From Chondrus crispus (Eukaryota > Rhodophyta > Florideophyceae > Gigartinales > Gigartinaceae), in assembly GCF_000350225.1 (NCBI RefSeq), contig NW_005179058.1, positions 373,633 to 437,632 of the forward strand: a stretch of 64,000 nucleotides of DNA, written 5' to 3'. A program made the translations under genes and the position numbers. Shown here piece by piece: positions 19,898 to 30,797 of the stretch. The notes below the pieces were generated by a model. It worked only from the letters and a program-made list of their open reading frames with translations, did not search any database and was not told the origin of the DNA. Each line of letters opens with the position of its first letter. Position 1 is the first letter of the stretch.

Positions 19898-22228
19898 GGC
19901 GGTTGCACGCTCCGAGGTACGAGCGCACCTGCGTCAACGTCCTCGGAAACGTGAACGTCTTGAAGGCGTCCGCCGCCGCTTCGGCGACGCTCAGCTTACC
20001 TGGGGAAATGACGTGCCCGAGGTAGTGCACCTCCGGTTGGAAGAAGGTACACTTCTTGAGCTTGAGGGAGATTCCGGCGCTCCTCAACAAGCTCAAGACA
20101 GTGTCGAGATGCTTCGCGTGTTCTCCGTGCGTACGGGAGAACACGATGACGTCATCCAGGTAGACGAGGCATATCTGCCATCGGACGCCAGATAGGATGA
20201 TGTCGAGGGCACGTTGGAAGGTGCCCGGTGCCCCTTTTAGCGGAAACGGCATACGCAAATGGCGAAATGTTCCCATGTGCGTAGTGAACGTGGTCTTGTC
20301 CCGGTCTTCCGGAGCGACGGGGATCTGCCAATAACCGAAATTGCAGTCCAACTTCGTGAAGACGGCTGCATCTCCGAGCGAATCGATGCAGTCGTCCATC
20401 CGTGGCAGCGAGTACGAATCCGCTGCCGTCTTTGCGTTAAGACGCCGGTAGTCCACGCAGAACCGAAGAGAGCCGTTTTTCTTATGTACGAGCACCACGG
20501 GAGACGCCTACTCGGTGCTCGCGGGTTCGATTTACCCTACCCCTGCGTTCAACATTTGGTTGACTTCCTTGGCGACCATCTCACGCATAGCCGGACCCTT
20601 TCGGTAGGGCATTGAACGTATCGGCTTCGTACTCGGTTCGAGAGAAATGCGGTATTCGGTCGCTCGGGTCGTTCCGAGCGCCCCGCTCTACAAACTCGAG
20701 TTCTTACTGAGCATCTCGAGCACATGGCCCGGAACTTGTCATCATCGATATATGACAAGTCGATTTCTTTTTCCCAATCCTCCAGCGGATTTTCGGGATC
20801 CTTTTTAGAGACAGGTGCAGTGCCCCCTTCCGGCGGCGGGCACTTCACCGGTCGGCCGTCCGTACGGCCTCCTCTCTTCTCAACGGTTGCCCACTGGGCG
20901 GAGCCTGGTCGACCAGCTCCTGCCGTTCCGACTTGATCGGTCAAGTCGGTGAGATGTAGCGCGTGCGCGATCCCTCCGGCGACGCGGCGTTCGGGCGTCA
21001 GGATCGGGAGGGGGTTTCGTTTAGCGTATCCCACAACGGTGCGTTTTGGAAGCCGCCTTTCCCGTCGCGAAAAGTTCGCGACGATGACGTCTAAGGTCTG
21101 GTTTGGCAGGACCTCGGCGACGCCGTTCCTCAGCCTCACTCCATGTCGGTGTTGGAGTGACGGCTTTGGCTCCATGAACACGAGCCCCCTGCTCGTAATG
21201 GTAACGCACACACGGGCCTGCGACCTCGCGGGGATGGTAACCCAGTGGGCGACTCGGATCGCCTGCAGGGCTTCGTTGCGTGCGTCCGCCCGGCTTGTCT
21301 GACGTCTGTGCCGCCTGGTTGGGGGAGTTGGCTCCCCCTTCCCGTCGACGATGGCAACGGAACCACCTTGGCGGAGCTCCAACTTTTGAGCTTCGATGTC
21401 GATACTTCGTACGTGTGTATCGATGAAGGCCGTACCAAAGAGGACCGGCACGGCGAGCTGGTTCGCCACGACGAACGGAATGCGGAACCTCGTGTTTCTC
21501 AACCGCACGGCCAGATGTACGACGGCCGAGAGCTTAAGCGGGTTGCTATTCGTGCCTTCCAATCGTGGCAGTGGCGCGTCGCGGATGACGTACCGCGACC
21601 AGTCAGAAGGAAGGTCGGCTTTCCTCACCAGATTGTACCCCAAGCACGTATCAACGGCGATCGCGCAGGGCTTGAAGGCATTTCCCTCCGCAACCATCGA
21701 GCCGAGGACGTTGTAAATCTTCGACGTCATAAGGCAAATGACGCCGCCGACCACCTTCGGCGTGTCCGGCTCGGCAAGATCGTCTCGCCTGAGCCGCCGG
21801 CGCCGGTTTCGACTTCTCTTCCGCGTCCTTCGGCCCTGGTGGCCGGGCGCCCTTCGGTCGGCCGCATCCCGGCGACAAGTCGCGTTTGTACGCGGCTCGA
21901 ATTCTTCTGGCAGCCCCGGATCCCCCTGGGTTGGGCCGCCGGCGCGTTTGATGCGCTTCTTGTTAGGCACTTGGCTCACGGTTGCCAAAGTGCCTTCCTC
22001 CATGTGCGCCGGGCTCACGGTTGCCACAGTGCCTTCCTCCATGTGCACCGGGCTCACGGTTGCCTCAGCGTCTTCGTCCTTTCGCACCGAGCTTACGGGT
22101 GTCTTGGTGCGCTCGTGCGTGGTTGAGGGGAATAATATTGGTAAACATTCCCCTCCCCCGCCGGGGACAAATAGGGGCGGGTCTAGGTTGGTGTGACAAG
22201 ACGGTTCACGCGACCGCGCGAACGTCAC
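19898..22228 (-). pseudogene. Gypsy E(-) pol: protease and partial RT, inactivated
   Basis: Ty3/gypsy pol running from 22228 downward. The N-terminal part has three 13-residue repeats around HMEEGT and a basic region (RKRSRNRRRR). A retropepsin-like domain follows with Asp in AIAVDTCLGYNLV, where Cys replaces the expected Gly, so it is probably inactive. A linker, then RT with FCVDYRRLN, SLPRMDDCIDSLGDA and YLDDVIVFS (about 20165). Lesions: a frameshift near 20700 and two stops near 20505-20545, around the segment equivalent to AGVIEPATAEWASPV in gypsy D. The reading ends at YLGACN, where LTR-C cuts it. RNase H, integrase and chromodomain are missing. The paralogous D pol is intact. Confidence 0.9.
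21973..22089. repeat. 39-bp coding tandem repeat in gypsy E pol
   Basis: About three units starting GGCTCACGGTTGCC at 21973, 22012 and 22051. The period is exactly 13 codons, so the frame is kept; on the minus strand each unit encodes an HMEEGT/ATVS repeat. Confidence 0.9.
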
Positions 22229-22233
22229 CGTCT

Positions 22234-22878
22234 TTACGGGGTTTTCGAACTACCCGAGCTGTCAGTGCTATTCGCTTGGCTATCGTTAGCTAGCGCGTCG
22301 ACGGGCCCCTGGCCGCGCGGATGGGGACGGTTTCCCCACCCCGACTGAGCATCTTCTACGAAGTAATCCGATACTTCGTGGCCTTGGATTGCAACGTCCA
22401 GCCGTTGCAATATTCGAGGGGCGGAGAGAACGGGCTCTCCTCCGCCTCCTTCAGTGGGTTGGGGGTACGTTTCCCCAGCCCAGTCTTGGAGGTACATGAT
22501 GGCGTTCTGTACCCCTTGGGGCAACGGGGGTCGGTCCCGGTCGCCTCGCCCATCTCGACGGGGATATTGCGTATCCATCAGACGAGGGTCACGTCGATCC
22601 CTTTGATCGGTCCCCGGGTATCGGTACCCGCCTTCACGCGAGGCAAAGCAGACGCCCCCACTCGATCGACTCGAGTCACCTCGCCGCGGGCCTTGGGCTT
22701 CCCGCATAGACTGTTGGATGAGATTGTGCATTCCGGGGCGCGTCTCAATCTGATAGCGGTAGTTTCTGTACGCCTTGAACTGACGTTGTTCAGGCGACAG
22801 GAACAGGCACGCGTACATGGCGTGGCCGTACGTCCGGCACAGCCAACAAATGTACGCGCTGCCATCGGTCGACGCGAA
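22234..22878 (-). pseudogene. Gypsy E(-) gag, C-terminal part (downstream of the D insertion)
   Basis: Continuation of the gag gene at 35491-37415, split by gypsy D. After removing D and one copy of GCGAA the frame reads through without loss. It has a CCHC zinc knuckle CWLCRTYGHAMYAC (about 22815-22856), then an Arg/Asp-rich and Pro/Ser-rich tail ending SGSSKTP. The zinc knuckle would bind genomic RNA in the Gag particle. Pol follows in a different frame 5 bases later. Confidence 0.88.
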
Positions 22879-23478
22879 TGTGGTACAATTGCCAAGTGGC
22901 GCTACTGCACTAGGCGGGCGCCAGAGGCCTCGCCAAGTACAGTAGTAAGATGTTAACCGATACGGTGCATACGTGGCCAGCACGTGTAGATGTGGCCACG
23001 TGGGAGTCCACGTGTAGTTAGTGGCACCAGCTAGTGCAGGTGTACACGTGGTGCGCGACCGATCGGTGGGTTAGTACAGTAGTCATTTTTAGTTACCGTA
23101 AGCTACAGTAAGCTGGCTACAGTATGTACAGCTACTGTAGTCCGTCCGGTGCCACCGCCCTACTAGGGGGTATAAGATAGGGGGGCACCGGGCTGGAGGT
23201 AAACCGAGGCAAGCACGCCTCCCCTTACTTCCTACCCTAGTCCTTTACCGTACGGTTAAGTAAGTCCCTCAGATTTCCAGCTCGCCACCGGTCGTACTGC
23301 TCTACACCCCAGTACGACTGCGCGTGTCCAGTGCGATGTACCTCCCTTGTCCTGTGCTTCCTACCGTTCCGGATTATTCTACCTGACGCTCCAGTGTAGC
23401 GGTCCCCCAAGCTCCCTCATTTTAGGTACAGCCTGTCCTTTTCCGTTTACGGTTTAGCGTCCCTACGGTTGTACCACA
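22879..23478 (+). repeat. 5' LTR of gypsy D
   Basis: 600 bp with 8-bp perfect terminal inverted repeats TGTGGTAC / GTACCACA. U3 contains four CACGTG palindromes within about 70 bp (22981-23050), and a TATA box lies at 23171. Confidence 0.95.
23171..23178 (+). promoter_or_regulatory. TATA box of the gypsy D LTR
   Basis: TATAAGAT following CTACTAGGGGG, about 300 bp before the LTR end. It is identical in the 3' LTR at 35183-35190. Confidence 0.65.
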
Positions 23479-23482
23479 TTTT

Positions 23483-23496
23483 TGGTACTCTTGTGG
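23483..23496 (+). other. Candidate primer binding site of gypsy D
   Basis: TGGTACTCTTGTGG starts 4 bases after the LTR. TGG fits pairing with a tRNA 3' CCA end; the tRNA is not identified. It differs from the PBS shared by E and G. Confidence 0.5.
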
Positions 23497-23614
23497 AGGG
23501 ACGCCTGGGGTTTCTAGACCCTCACCGTCGAGCTCAGGAAAGAAGACATCCGATTCGGTACGTGGACAAGTTGAAAAACACGTATCAACCCCCGGATTCA
23601 AGCAAGAAGTCAAG

Positions 23615-26077
23615 ATGAATCCGACCGGAACCCCTGCGGAAGACTGCGGTTCGGGACGGGGCAGTACTCGCTCCGGCTCAGCCCGGGCGAGTACGCGCAG
23701 CGGACCACCCGGGTCCGTGCGCCCCCGTGTCGAAAACCCGGAGTCACTGCTACGGGTGACAGCCGGTACAGGGCAGAACCCAACCAATACGGAGGTGACG
23801 GCCCCTGGGGCCGTCCCGGCCCTCGCTGGTCGAGCGGGTACCGAACACCGCTCCCAGTGGGCATTAAATACCCTCTGGCCGCGCATGCAGACGTGGCTGG
23901 AGGAAGCTCTCGTTAAAGAGGTTCCTCGCCACGTCGAGGGTGCGATTAACCGAACGGTTCCGCCGCTTGTTGACGAGCAAGTCCGGGCCGTCGTCACGCC
24001 CGTCATCGACGACGTCGTGGGTGCCCTCGTAGAGCGTGAGCTCCGAGAGGCACTCGACCCTGGAGATCATCTTACACCGTTGGGGCTGAGCCTCCAGACA
24101 GCTATCAACTTAGCTGTCGAGGCTCGCCTCGCCAACTTCAATCCGAACGGTACTGTAGCTGAGGCACCTCAACCTCCTACAACCGCTACGGCACCTCTCA
24201 AATTAATAAGAACCGGAACGGGAGATACAAGACCAACACAGGTATATATGGCCCCTCACCCGGAGGCGGGCCCTCACCCGGAGGACCCACCTATATACCT
24301 GCCCGAACTTCAGGGTGTTACACGGGGTCCGACAGACAAGGACCCCGCGACCTATGACCGGTATGGAAGACACCCTCGCCATGAGACAGAAAATCTGACG
24401 AGGTATGGCGAGACAGAAAATCGCTTGTCTTTCCATTACGGTCCCAAGTCCCGACGCACAAGGCGCGGGCCATTACCGGAGGAAGAGGAGGAGTACTCCG
24501 AAGAAGAACCGTACGGTGACAGAAAAGCCGTCCGGCAAGATTACCGTCGCTATAGGTCTCGGGCTGGAGCCCGTCGTCGAGGAGGTGATTTTCCCTCCGA
24601 CGGAAGCTCGCCTGATTCGACCAGCGACGAAGGTCGGCGCCACCCGGGCAGCCGGCGAGACCGTAGCCACGGACGCAAGTGGTCCGGCTCAGAGGGCTAC
24701 AGTACAGACCCCGAGCCGCACGACCAGGGGCGCCGACCGGGTAGAAGTCGTCGGACTACCGAACGGTCAGCCCCCACCAAGAGGGTCGATGTGATTAAAC
24801 CGCTTAATGATTTATTCACCAAAGCGGTTAATTACAAGACCTACCGGTTGGAACGTCGCAGCGCCCGGTATAATTCCGAGGTCGCGCGGCATATCAGCCG
24901 TATCCGCAAGAAGCTGGACGTGCAGATGAAATCTCACACGTTCAGTGGACAAGATCCGATAGCGGTATTGGGCTTCCTTGCCCGGTTTAAGATGGCTTGC
25001 GACCATAATGGGGTAAGCCAGGGAGCTGCCGTATGGTGCTTCCAATTCTACTTAACCGGACAGGCGCATGCTCTACTGCAGTCCCGCCTTATGGGTAATA
25101 CCATGGCGGTGGACGCCAAGCAACGCGACATGCTCGAGAGTTACGAGGAGGTAGTCAATTTCCTTTTACGGACCTATGCTACCGATGAAACTATCGCCGA
25201 GGCCTACACCGAAGTGGTTTCCTTCCGTCAGAGTTCTAACATGACGGAAGAAGCCTACAGCAATCAGCTGTGGGACAAGGCCCTCCGATGCGGTACTGTC
25301 TTCTCAGACCGTCGGCTCAAGTCGCTGTACGTCGAGGGATTGCTCCCAGCGACGTGCGCGCAAGTGCGGAATTATCTAGCGACACACGCCACGGTACACT
25401 ACCAGGCGGTCGCTAGGTACGCACAAGCCATCGGGGAGACACACCGTTTGGCAAGGCGGCACTTATTGCCATCGAACGTCGCGTCCCGTGACGCTACAGG
25501 CAAGATTGCCTTTAACCGCTCGGCAAGAAAGACTCCGGTGTTATCCGTCGAGTCCTCGTCGGAGGCCGCCTATACAGGCGCCTCACCCAACGCAGAAGGA
25601 ATATTGGCGATGACGAGCCCCACAGTACACGCAAGTACCGTGAGCTCGCCGCCAACAAGTTTCCATCCTTCTCCGGTACCGTCAGTGGGAGGGGCTGTAG
25701 CCCCAATGCCCACTGTAGCCGGTTATGGCCGCCGCTACGGAAGCGGGGACCAACGCGCAAGGTGGGGACCGCCTCCGTGCCGGTTCTGTCTGGACCCCAC
25801 TCACCGACAGGAAAGCTGCCCTATTGTCGCGGACGCCTCGCTGCGAGCCCAGCTCCTAGCAGCGAGGGAAGCGAACTATCAAAAGTTACGCATCCGACAG
25901 GGGCTCCGCCCTGGGTCTCCATTCAGTCGTCCACAGGGACCGGTGTGGCGAGGAAATCCCTCATCTCAAACCACGCCGGTCAACCTGGTGGACGAGGGGG
26001 TCGACAAGGCGGAGAAGCTGGTCGCTGAGGAGGAGGAGGATCTCCAACTCACGGGGGAAGACAGGGAGGACGCGTAG
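23615..26077 (+). CDS. Gypsy D Gag
   Basis: An 820-residue Gag, intact. The start ATG at 23615 is 136 bp after the 5' LTR. The N-terminal third is Arg/Ser/Pro-rich and disordered, followed by a helical stretch (about residues 80-150). A long Arg/Glu/Asp-rich region (about 210-390) precedes the capsid-like Gag domain (about 390-640: NYKTYRLERRSARYNSEVA, FSGQDPIAVLGFLARFKMAC, SLYVEGLLPATCAQVRNYL). A CCHC zinc knuckle CRFCLDPTHRQESC sits near residue 722, and the C-terminus is acidic. It would assemble particles and package RNA. The last 49 bases overlap the pol frame (-1). Homologous segments are seen in E and G Gag. Confidence 0.93.
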   Translation: MNPTGTPAEDCGSGRGSTRSGSARASTRSGPPGSVRPRVENPESLLRVTAGTGQNPTNTEVTAPGAVPALAGRAGTEHRSQWALNTLWPRMQTWLEEALVKEVPRHVEGAINRTVPPLVDEQVRAVVTPVIDDVVGALVERELREALDPGDHLTPLGLSLQTAINLAVEARLANFNPNGTVAEAPQPPTTATAPLKLIRTGTGDTRPTQVYMAPHPEAGPHPEDPPIYLPELQGVTRGPTDKDPATYDRYGRHPRHETENLTRYGETENRLSFHYGPKSRRTRRGPLPEEEEEYSEEEPYGDRKAVRQDYRRYRSRAGARRRGGDFPSDGSSPDSTSDEGRRHPGSRRDRSHGRKWSGSEGYSTDPEPHDQGRRPGRSRRTTERSAPTKRVDVIKPLNDLFTKAVNYKTYRLERRSARYNSEVARHISRIRKKLDVQMKSHTFSGQDPIAVLGFLARFKMACDHNGVSQGAAVWCFQFYLTGQAHALLQSRLMGNTMAVDAKQRDMLESYEEVVNFLLRTYATDETIAEAYTEVVSFRQSSNMTEEAYSNQLWDKALRCGTVFSDRRLKSLYVEGLLPATCAQVRNYLATHATVHYQAVARYAQAIGETHRLARRHLLPSNVASRDATGKIAFNRSARKTPVLSVESSSEAAYTGASPNAEGILAMTSPTVHASTVSSPPTSFHPSPVPSVGGAVAPMPTVAGYGRRYGSGDQRARWGPPPCRFCLDPTHRQESCPIVADASLRAQLLAAREANYQKLRIRQGLRPGSPFSRPQGPVWRGNPSSQTTPVNLVDEGVDKAEKLVAEEEEDLQLTGEDREDA

Positions 26078-29000
26078 AGGCGACGTCGTCAAAACTCCCT
26101 GTCTGCCTCACCCCGGAGGATCCTTCCCCCTCAACTCAGGCAGCAGAGCCGAACCGAACGGAAGACGCGCCGACCGAAGCGGAACCTATTTGCTTCTTCA
26201 AGAGGCAGAACTATAAGGTTTCCGCTACGGTGGGGCTGCGACAAGCGAATATGCGGGCACTGTCCCCAGTCCTAGACTCGGGGGCAGCGCCCAACCTCAT
26301 CCATATACGCTGTGTGGCCGAGCCATGGCGCGCGGCCATCCTTCCGGTAAAGAGCGCACCGCTGGTGGACGCCTCCAATCGCTCAATGAGCGCCCTTGGA
26401 CAGCTTACACTGTACGTCCGCATCGGAGATTTCACAGCCAGGGTCAAGTTTCTCGTGGTCACTCGCCTGGCTGTGGATTGTATATTAGGGACCACCTTTA
26501 TAGACCAACATATCAAGGCAATTCTACCACCGCGACGGAGGGTTCTCTTCCATCATGCCCCCTCAGTCGCACTTACAGGCACGACGCCATCCAAATTTAC
26601 TCATAAGGAACACCGAACGGAAACAGAAAAATCGCCAAGAACCAAGCCGTTTCCCAGCAACACGCCGTCTCGGAAAATACGCATGGTGCGGGGAATTACA
26701 ATTCCCCCCATGACGCAAGCAACCGTACGGGTGGCGACGCCGGTCGCCGGGCTCTGCTTCTTACAGAACCATCCCCGCACGGCAGAGAAGAACCTGTCGC
26801 TTATGGCGCAGGGAGTCATGGATATAAGGCCAGACATTCCGTTTTCGGTAATAATGAGCAATTTTAGCCATAATGCGGTCCATCTCCCCAAACACACCGT
26901 TATCGGACTCGCGCTACCATCGCCGACCCACATCCTAACCCTTCAGTCAGCCACAGGGGTGGCTGAAGCTAAGGAGGGGGGAGGAAACAAAAATAATCTT
27001 CCCCCTACAGTACCCCCTTTGGGTACCGTACAGGATGAGGGACAAGACAAGTCCGATACGGAAGAAGAACAGGAGAGAACCGACACGGATGAAGCCCCCC
27101 GATTGTGGACCGAGGATGTCCACATCGGTGAGGAAGACGGAGAACTACGCGAGAAAATAGTAGCTATGCTCTCCGAATTCAAGGAGATGTGGAATGGCCG
27201 CCTCGGGAAGATTGGTGCCACCAAGCACCGCATCGACCTCAAAGTGGGGGCCAATCCCATCTACCAAGCTCCGTACCGGGCTGGTCCAACCGCACGGGAA
27301 AAGGAAAAAACCGAGGTGAACCGCATGCTGCGGGCCGGCGTCATCGAACCGGCCACGGCAGAATGGGCCAGTCCTGTGGTCTTCGTACCCAAAAAGGACG
27401 GTACCATGCGGTTCTGTGTGGACTACCGCAAACTAAACGCACTTACCATCCGGGATTCCTATCCCCTACCGCGAATGGATGAGTGCATCGACTCACTCGG
27501 CGACGCAACAGTATTCACTACGCTTGATTGCAATAGTGGATACTGGCAAGTTGAAGTCGCCGAGGAGGACCGCGATAAGACGACGTTCGCGTCTCACTGC
27601 GGTCTATACCGGTTTGTGCGGATGCCGTTCGGTTTAAAGAATGCCCCAGCCACTTTCCAAAGGGCTGTGGACATCATCCTCTCCCGAGTTAAATGGGAAA
27701 CCGCATTGGTGTACTTGGATGACGTCATCGTGTACTCTAAATCCATTACGGAACACCTCGATCACGTTAGGGAGGTACTACAACTGCTGTACACCGCCGG
27801 GGTATCGCTGAAGATATCGAAATGTACATTCTTCGACACTTCAGTGACGTACCTGGGGCACATAATCCGACCGAAACGGTTAGAGGTCGAGAGACGCAAC
27901 GTCATCGCTATCGAGCGGGCGCTACCTCCCTCTAACCAGACGGAATTACGCTCCTTCCTGGGGATGTGCAATGTCTACAGGCGGTTCGTCCCGAACTTCG
28001 CCAAAATTGCCGCTCCCCTCAATAGGAAGACGAGCAAGGATCACCCCTTCGAACTGGGAGTCCTATCCGATTGGGAATATGAGGCCTTTGCCGAGCTAAA
28101 GAAGAGGCTGGTCTCACCGCCCATTCTGGCTCTACCCCGTCACGGTTACAAGTACACACTCGACACGGACGCATGTGCGTACCAAGTGGGGTGTGCCCTG
28201 CTGCAAGACCAACCGAACGGAGATAAATTACCGATTGGCTACTGGAGCCGTAGTCTCACGGATGCTGAGAAGAATTACACGACGACTGAGAAGGAGTGCC
28301 TTGCAGTCGTCTGGAGCATCCTGGCATTACGCCCTTACCTGTACGGTGCCACGTTCAATCTCCGAACGGACCATGAGGCCCTCCGGTGGGTCCTCAATTT
28401 GGCGGACAGCTCCGGACGGCTCGCCCGCTGGCGGTTACGCCTGGCGGAGTACGAATACGACGTACAATACCGGCCGGGTGTCAAACACCAATTGGCGGAT
28501 GGGGTATCTCGCCTCCGGACGGACGAAGGGGAAACCGTCGCGGTAGACGACGAAGTCCCGTGCTTCGTCGTTCAAGTGTCAAGACAGGAGCCTTACGTGG
28601 GGCCCGTCGATATTGACTGGGCCCCAGCTACTGAACGGAGTCCCGGGAATGCGCGAGAGAGACCCCAGGCCCTTGCCGTAACTCCAGAACAAACGGACGT
28701 ATCGTCCATGTCGGTTGAGGAATTTATCCAAGCACAGGCGGCGGACGAGTTCTGCATCCATGCCGCCCGAACCGTCGGAGAGCCAGACTCAAAGTATGAC
28801 GTGGACCGTTACGGTTTCTTGGTGCGGAGGTCCCCTCTTGATGGGACACTGCAACGCGTCGTCCCGAAACGGTTAAGGGCCAAGGTGCTGTATTTGGCAC
28901 ACCACCCGAGGTTGGCCGGACACCCCGGTGGGACCAGGATGTACTATACCCTAAGAAGTGAGTACTACTGGCCCCACATGGCCAACGACGTGTACGCCAC

Positions 29001-30237
29001 CGTACGGAACTGTCAATCGTGTTCTGCGACACGGGGCACGATTGTACGTCATCAAAAGGACATGAAACTATTCCCGGCGGCCGGACCCTTGGAGTTTGTC
29101 GCAATGGACCTCCTGGGTCCGTGGCCGAAGACCGCACATGGGAATCAGTTCGTCCTTGTGATTACCGACCGGTTCTCGAAGCTCACGCGCAGCATCGCGC
29201 TTCGTACGACAACCGCAGCCGTGGTGGCTAACGCATTCCTGGACAACTGGGTGTACGTCTACGGAGCACCACAGTACGTCCTTACCGATAACGGTCCGCA
29301 ATTTGCGGCGAAGTTCTTCGACGCCGTGTGCGCATTGCTAGGCATACGTCACTATTTGACGACAGCCTACCACCCCCAAACTAACGGTCAGACCGAACGG
29401 TTTAATAAGACCATCGTGCAGAGGCTCCGACATTATGTCGAGGAGCACCAGCGAGACTGGGACGAGTTCCTCCAGCCTCTGACGTATGCTTATAACATAC
29501 AAGTCCACCGGTCAACGGAGACTACTCCGTTTGACCTGGTGTTGACAAGACAACCGTCCGGATTAACCGTCGCGGGTACAGCGCCTCAGGCTGCGGGAGT
29601 CGCCCATGACGACCCACGTACTCCCGTACAGTACAAGCGGGCGACTCTTCGCAAGCTACGGGATGTCCTCGACCGTGCGCGGGTAAAGATGACCGCGGCC
29701 CAAAAGCGGTATAAGGAGAACTTCGATAAGAAAGTCCGATTCCGACCGGTAATACAGGAGGGCGACCAAGTCTACGTGGATCGCCCTCCCCGAGCCCTCC
29801 GAGCGGCTGAACGGCGTGGCCGTGACGGACAGGGGCTTGGGACGGACGACATGTCCGTCAAGCTTTTACCAAAGACGGAAGGACCCTTTCGGGTCCGCCA
29901 CGCCACGGACACGACCGTTACTGTGGAGCAAGACGGGCTTCCCGTACGAGTCAGTATTGACCGCGTCACGCGGATGCCAAGGGGCCCGGGGGACCGGACC
30001 ATGCCTACAGGAGGCATAAGTGTCCCTTCCGAACGGATTAACCCTCCCCATGGGGACGGTGCTAATACCCCCGAGGAGTTCGTCGTCGAGCGTCTCGTAG
30101 CGCATCGCGACACCCCTACCGGCTTGAAATACAAAGTGAGGTGGTATGGTTACACCCCCGCGGATGATACATTCGAACCTGCGGAGGGCCTACCACAAGC
30201 CTTTATCGATCGGTATTGGCGAGCCCACCGAGCTTAG
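26029..30237 (+). CDS. Gypsy D Pol (protease, RT, RNase H, integrase, chromodomain)
   Basis: Intact Ty3/gypsy Pol in the -1 frame relative to gag, open from 26029. No early ATG is near the frame opening, so I treat 26029-26077 as a frameshift overlap. Domains by nucleotide: retropepsin VLDSGAAPNLI (about 26270), RT with VDYRKLN (27420) and YLDDVIVYS (27713), RNase H with LDTDACAYQVG (28158), an integrase His/Cys finger (HHPRLAGHPG...CQSC, 28900-29025), the catalytic core (Asp at AMDLLGPW, Asp at TDNGPQF, Glu at NGQTERFNKT) and a C-terminal chromodomain (EFVVERLVAHR...KVRWYGY...TFEPAE, 30073-30225). The chromodomain marks a chromovirus-type element and would tether integration to particular chromatin. 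Confidence 0.96.
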   Translation, partial: GGGGSPTHGGRQGGRVEATSSKLPVCLTPEDPSPSTQAAEPNRTEDAPTEAEPICFFKRQNYKVSATVGLRQANMRALSPVLDSGAAPNLIHIRCVAEPWRAAILPVKSAPLVDASNRSMSALGQLTLYVRIGDFTARVKFLVVTRLAVDCILGTTFIDQHIKAILPPRRRVLFHHAPSVALTGTTPSKFTHKEHRTETEKSPRTKPFPSNTPSRKIRMVRGITIPPMTQATVRVATPVAGLCFLQNHPRTAEKNLSLMAQGVMDIRPDIPFSVIMSNFSHNAVHLPKHTVIGLALPSPTHILTLQSATGVAEAKEGGGNKNNLPPTVPPLGTVQDEGQDKSDTEEEQERTDTDEAPRLWTEDVHIGEEDGELREKIVAMLSEFKEMWNGRLGKIGATKHRIDLKVGANPIYQAPYRAGPTAREKEKTEVNRMLRAGVIEPATAEWASPVVFVPKKDGTMRFCVDYRKLNALTIRDSYPLPRMDECIDSLGDATVFTTLDCNSGYWQVEVAEEDRDKTTFASHCGLYRFVRMPFGLKNAPATFQRAVDIILSRVKWETALVYLDDVIVYSKSITEHLDHVREVLQLLYTAGVSLKISKCTFFDTSVTYLGHIIRPKRLEVERRNVIAIERALPPSNQTELRSFLGMCNVYRRFVPNFAKIAAPLNRKTSKDHPFELGVLSDWEYEAFAELKKRLVSPPILALPRHGYKYTLDTDACAYQVGCALLQDQPNGDKLPIGYWSRSLTDAEKNYTTTEKECLAVVWSILALRPYLYGATFNLRTDHEALRWVLNLADSSGRLARWRLRLAEYEYDVQYRPGVKHQLADGVSRLRTDEGETVAVDDEVPCFVVQVSRQEPYVGPVDIDWAPATERSPGNARERPQALAVTPEQTDVSSMSVEEFIQAQAADEFCIHAARTVGEPDSKYDVDRYGFLVRRSPLDGTLQRVVPKRLRAKVLYLAHHPRLAGHPGGTRMYYTLRSEYYWPHMANDVYATVRNCQSCSATRGTIVRHQKDMKLFPAAGPLEFVAMDLLGPWPKTAHGNQFVLVITDRFSKLTRSIALRTTTAAVVANAFLDNWVYVYGAPQYVLTDNGPQFAAKFFDAVCALLGIRHYLTTAYHPQTNGQTERFNKTIVQRLRHYVEEHQRDWDEFLQPLTYAYNIQVHRSTETTPFDLVLTRQPSGLTVAGTAPQAAGVAHDDPRTPVQYKRATLRKLRDVLDRARVKMTAAQKRYKENFDKKVRFRPVIQEGDQVYVDRPPRALRAAERRGRDGQGLGTDDMSVKLLPKTEGPFRVRHATDTTVTVEQDGLPVRVSIDRVTRMPRGPGDRTMPTGGISVPSERINPPHGDGANTPEEFVVERLVAHRDTPTGLKYKVRWYGYTPADDTFEPAEGLPQAFIDRYWRAHRA

Positions 30238-30797
30238 TTCCGCTCGGTGGCGCAAGCTAAGAAGGGAGGTCTCCCGGATACTGTACCGGTTGAGACCACC
30301 CGCTTGTAGAGCATGCGGGGGGCGGAAGCCGCCTACGGGACCGTCACTACCGCTCGGAACTATACGCACGACGATGGGTTTTGCACCCTCTAAACTACGG
30401 CGGGCGGTCGACTTCGTAACCTCCCCGAACTAAGGGCCTGAGTTACAAAATTGGCCAGCCCTTCGGGGAGGTGCCGTGTGTCAAATACTGTACACGCCGC
30501 CTATAAGGCGTGTAATCCGAAACGGTGAAGTCCAGGGACCTCAGGGGGATCGCCTAGGTCACTAGGTGTCCCCCGAGGTCGACCATGGTCGACGATGGGG
30601 AGGTACGGCACGCCCGCAGTGCCCAAGATAAATACCGTCTCGGATACTTGCAGCGGCGGCGCAACCCCCGACACGTGGCAAAAATTGCCAAGTGTCATTC
30701 CGGCACTGCTGCAGTGGCCTGCGGCAAAAATCCAGGGACCAAATTGTGAGGGGTGACACCGTTCGGTTCGGCAATTACGTCGAAGTTGGGGCTACGT

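Noticed and set aside
21245..22126. Plus-strand open frame of about 290 codons
   Set aside because: It lies antisense to gypsy E pol in GC-rich DNA; it is a shadow frame and has no counterpart in D.
22321..22956. Plus-strand open frame of about 210 codons
   Set aside because: Shadow of gypsy E gag, crossing into LTR-D.
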